64,000 nucleotides of DNA, taken from NCBI GenBank assembly GCA_964596125.1, contig CAZQRP010000001.1, positions 248,001 to 312,000 of the forward strand, written 5' to 3'. The position numbers and the translations under genes were made by a program. Shown here piece after piece: positions 62,044 through 64,000 of the stretch (the stretch's first letter is position 1; each line of letters begins with the position of its first letter). The notes beneath the pieces were generated by a model. The model did not search any database and had not been told where the DNA came from. It saw only the letters and a program-made list of their open reading frames with translations. The stretch is from CAZQRP01 sp964596125. GTDB taxonomy: Bacteria > Chloroflexota > Dehalococcoidia > GIF9 > UBA5629.

Positions 62044-63054
62044 TTACGTAGTTTGATTATGCTCCTGAAAAAGCCAGGTAGACAGATAGCGTTCACCCGT
62101 ATCGGGTAAAACTACCACTATAAGCTTGCCAGCGTTTGCCGGTCTCCTGGCTACCTCAAGAGCTGCCCAGGTTGCTGCTCCTGAAGATATACCCGCGAGT
62201 ATTCCTTCCTCTCTGGCTAATCTTCTGGCCATCGTTCCAGCATCTTCGTTGGTAACCTTAACAATTTCATCTATTAAGTCCATTCTTAGGACATCGGGGA
62301 CGAAACCGGCTCCAATGCCCTGAATCTTATGCGATCCTGGTTTTCCGCCGGACAGGACCGGGGAATCGGCTGGTTCAACTGCGATGGCTTTGAATAAGGG
62401 CTTTCTCGATTTGATTACCTCGGCCACGCCGGTAATTGTTCCTCCTGTTCCCACGCCGGAGACCAGGACATCTACTCTGCCATCGGTGTCCCTCCAGATT
62501 TCCTCTGCTGTAGTAAATCGGTGTATCTCCGGATTTACCTGGTTTCTAAACTGCTGGGGCATAAAGTAGTTGGCATTTTCAGCCACCAGTTGCTCGGCTT
62601 TTCTTACGGCTCCTGGCATTCCTTCTGCCCCAGGAGTCAATACCAATTCGGCACCAAAAATGGCCAGCAGTTGTCTTCTCTCCTGAGACATGGTATCAGG
62701 CATGGTGAGAATGAGTTTATATCCTCTAGCAGCACAGACAAAGGCTATTGCAATACCTGTATTACCACTGGTAGGCTCAATAATTACCGTGTCTTTACCG
62801 ATGAGCCCCTTCTCCTCCGCATCAATGATCATTGATACTCCTATCCTGTCTTTCACGCTACCTATAGGGTTGAATGACTCGAGCTTGGCCACAACTTCCG
62901 CTTTCACTCCCCCAGTTACCCGGTTCAATCTGACCAGGGGTGTGTTTCCGATTAACTCAGTTGAGTCTCTTGCTATTCCTCTCGTTAACTTTGGTATCTC
63001 TATGGTCTTATACTGAAGCTTCTCAGTTTTTGGAGTTGTCTCATTCATCTTCAT
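62044..63054 (-). CDS. cysK: cysteine synthase
   Basis: 336 residues. ELIGNTPLVRLNRV, ESFNPIGSVKDRIG with the PLP Lys near 68, PTSGNTGIAIAF, GVGTGGTITGVAEVI and EEGILAGISSGAA. It replaces the acetyl group of O-acetylserine with sulfide or a carrier-bound thiol. A ThiS-like sulfur carrier is encoded two genes upstream, so the carrier route of cysteine synthesis is possible. About 30 residues precede the family start, more than usual. An SD GGGAG stands before the ATG. Confidence 0.96.
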   Translation of the reverse strand: MKMNETTPKTEKLQYKTIEIPKLTRGIARDSTELIGNTPLVRLNRVTGGVKAEVVAKLESFNPIGSVKDRIGVSMIIDAEEKGLIGKDTVIIEPTSGNTGIAIAFVCAARGYKLILTMPDTMSQERRQLLAIFGAELVLTPGAEGMPGAVRKAEQLVAENANYFMPQQFRNQVNPEIHRFTTAEEIWRDTDGRVDVLVSGVGTGGTITGVAEVIKSRKPLFKAIAVEPADSPVLSGGKPGSHKIQGIGAGFVPDVLRMDLIDEIVKVTNEDAGTMARRLAREEGILAGISSGAATWAALEVARRPANAGKLIVVVLPDTGERYLSTWLFQEHNQTT

Positions 63055-63114
63055 TTCCTGAATCTCCCATATTTCTTAAGTTCTGTATGTCACTTCTTAT
63101 AATCTGACCCTGAT

Positions 63115-63573
63115 TCAGCCACCAGCTAGCAGCATGAAACGAGGGGCTTCATAAATCTCCACTTCATGGTAGCCCTTTTTGGCTTTAAAACGTACTATCT
63201 CCACCAGCTTATCCCAGCCGGTTACTTGAATATCACCGATTACTCTCACCAGTTTTGGATCACTCCAGTCCCATGTTTTTGCTTCGCTGAGCTCACAAAT
63301 TCTGGATTCCCCACTTTCCATATCTATAACCTTTAGTTTGATTTCCAGCGGAATTTCTAATTGATCGCCTCTGGCGGCCCATGGCTCCATCCAGTTCCTT
63401 AGAGGTTGGAAGTCAACTTTGTTGGAGATGCCGGAATTAATATTCTCATTTGAGTCTTTGTTATACCCGTTGTAGCCCCTACATAGGCCCAGATAATAGT
63501 GTCTACCCCGGTAGATTGCACAATCCTGGCATGATCTGTGAGAAAAAAAGCAGACCATATCTTTTTTACTCAT
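63115..63573 (-). CDS. four-cysteine protein of unknown function in cysteine operon
   Basis: 152 residues. The N-terminus has C8, C15, C18 and C31 in the phrase CFFSHRSCQDCAIYRGRHY, enough for a zinc or iron-sulfur site. The rest, up to the end, has alternating beta-strand pattern (EIPLEIKLKVIDMESG, KLVRVIGDIQVTGWDKL, GYHEVEIYEAPRF). I recognise no named family. It is placed between the sulfur carrier gene and cysK, with short gaps, so it probably acts in sulfur transfer or sensing. ATG is preceded by GGAG. Confidence 0.75.
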   Translation of the reverse strand: MSKKDMVCFFSHRSCQDCAIYRGRHYYLGLCRGYNGYNKDSNENINSGISNKVDFQPLRNWMEPWAARGDQLEIPLEIKLKVIDMESGESRICELSEAKTWDWSDPKLVRVIGDIQVTGWDKLVEIVRFKAKKGYHEVEIYEAPRFMLLAGG

Positions 63574-63598
63574 TCCTCAACTCCTGTTGGCGAAGATT

Positions 63599-63868
63599 TC
63601 AACCACCCACCCACATAAACATGATAATTTCTACCCTATCACAATCGTTCAGCCTGGTATTTAATCCATCACTCAGAACCTGATATGACTGTCCATTAAC
63701 AAGAACATCGCAATCCGGATATAATTCCTTAAGACTACTGTCAAAGAACTCTACATTCATCAGTGTGTTACTGCTCTGCAACTCGTCTAATAGAGCACCT
63801 AACGTAGTACTTTGAGTTTCAAATTCTGTCTCATTCAGATTAAAGCTTGATTTCAGAACAATTTTCAC
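63599..63868 (-). CDS. ThiS/MoaD-like sulfur carrier protein (GTG start)
   Basis: 89 residues of beta-grasp type: strand MKIVLKSSFNLN, STTLGALLDELQ helix, CDVLVNGQSYQVL strand and LNDCDRVEIIMFMWVGG, ending in the Gly-Gly needed for thiocarboxylate formation. ThiS and MoaD carry sulfur on that tail; CysO is the version used with a cysteine synthase. The cysteine operon context makes a CysO-like job likely. No E1-like activating enzyme or JAB protease is seen in the window; they may lie upstream. The GTG has AGGACGGG upstream. Confidence 0.88.
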   Translation of the reverse strand: MKIVLKSSFNLNETEFETQSTTLGALLDELQSSNTLMNVEFFDSSLKELYPDCDVLVNGQSYQVLSDGLNTRLNDCDRVEIIMFMWVGG

Positions 63869-63926
63869 GATCCCGTCCTTTTTCTTTTTTAATTAATACA
63901 TAAACTGTTGATCCGTGGAGCGATGG

Positions 63927-64000
63927 TCATTTTTCATCTAGCTTTAAGAAGCACGCCATGATCATCCTCGCTTCTTCGACAGCCTCCGGGGCTGCTATAA
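63927..64000 (-). CDS. C-terminal end of an unidentified gene (partial)
   Basis: The frame is open from the window edge to TGA at 63929-63927, reading APEAVEEARMIMACFLKLDE then K. The helical, protein-like end and 58-base gap to the sulfur carrier gene suggest it is the upstream member of the same operon. Too short to assign. Confidence 0.45.
   Translation of the reverse strand, partial: IAAPEAVEEARMIMACFLKLDEK

Noticed and set aside
1..64000. tRNA, rRNA, CRISPR, insertion sequence, prophage or origin signals
   Set aside because: I looked for T-loop words, repeat-spacer patterns, transposase motifs and clustered DnaA boxes and found none that hold.

Overview
The window reads as a chromosomal segment of an anaerobic bacterium, most likely a Chloroflexota of the Dehalococcoidia type. 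This is an inference from gene content: several HdrA-type flavoproteins, a fused transaldolase/glucose-6-phosphate isomerase, DUF1786, YqeB and zinc-ribbon membrane proteins. There are no rRNA or tRNA genes, CRISPR arrays or insertion sequences that I can see. TTG starts behind good Shine-Dalgarno (SD) sequences are common, and several starts were moved for that reason.

Layout. 1-12.7 kb: the end of an acyl-CoA dehydrogenase, then two convergent heterodisulfide-reductase-like operons. The + operon is a double-length HdrA, MvhD, an FrhB/FdhB-like protein, HdrC and HdrB. The - operon is an HdrD-like protein, an HdrA with a GltD/NfnB-like domain inserted, and a further HdrA. Together they look like soluble flavin-based electron-bifurcating machinery, probably serving acyl-CoA or other low-potential redox chemistry. 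12.9-18.2 kb: an FMN reductase, then a cold-shock-like set (zinc ribbon, RRM protein, DEAD-box helicase, TypA) with strong promoters and hairpins in the leaders. 18.9-24.4 kb: a UDG-like protein, DUF1786, YjbQ, and a GlcD/GlcF oxidase pair. 24.8-27 kb: a PadR-controlled operon (PadR, BtrH_N/DUF4872 protein, small membrane protein) behind a perfect 34-bp palindrome. 27.3-30.9 kb: a three-gene phosphorelay.

31.3-44.3 kb: sugar phosphate metabolism: glucose dehydrogenase, Rpe, 6-phosphogluconate dehydrogenase, and an operon of transketolase, RpiB and transaldolase/phosphoglucose isomerase. Between them lie a GIY-YIG protein, an FHA-winged-helix regulator and a surface lipoprotein preceded by a 42-residue membrane protein too small for usual gene calling. 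44.4-46.2 kb: an SDR next to a protein closely resembling animal steroid 5-alpha-reductases. 46.5-54.3 kb: zinc-ribbon membrane proteins, DegV, SDR, a metallo-beta-lactamase-fold protein, YtxH and an AI-2E transporter. 54.7-57.6 kb: UvrA. 57.6-64 kb: a long - strand sulfur amino-acid operon (ThiS/MoaD-like sulfur carrier, a four-cysteine protein, CysK, CysE, YqeB, cystathionine gamma-synthase/lyase, threonine synthase, NIL-domain protein) that starts outside the window.

The most notable items are the HdrA/GltD fusion and paired Hdr operons, the PadR palindrome with its BtrH-like enzyme, the 5-alpha-reductase/SDR pair, the start-codon-sequestering hairpin of the zinc-ribbon gene, and the sulfur carrier in the cysteine operon.
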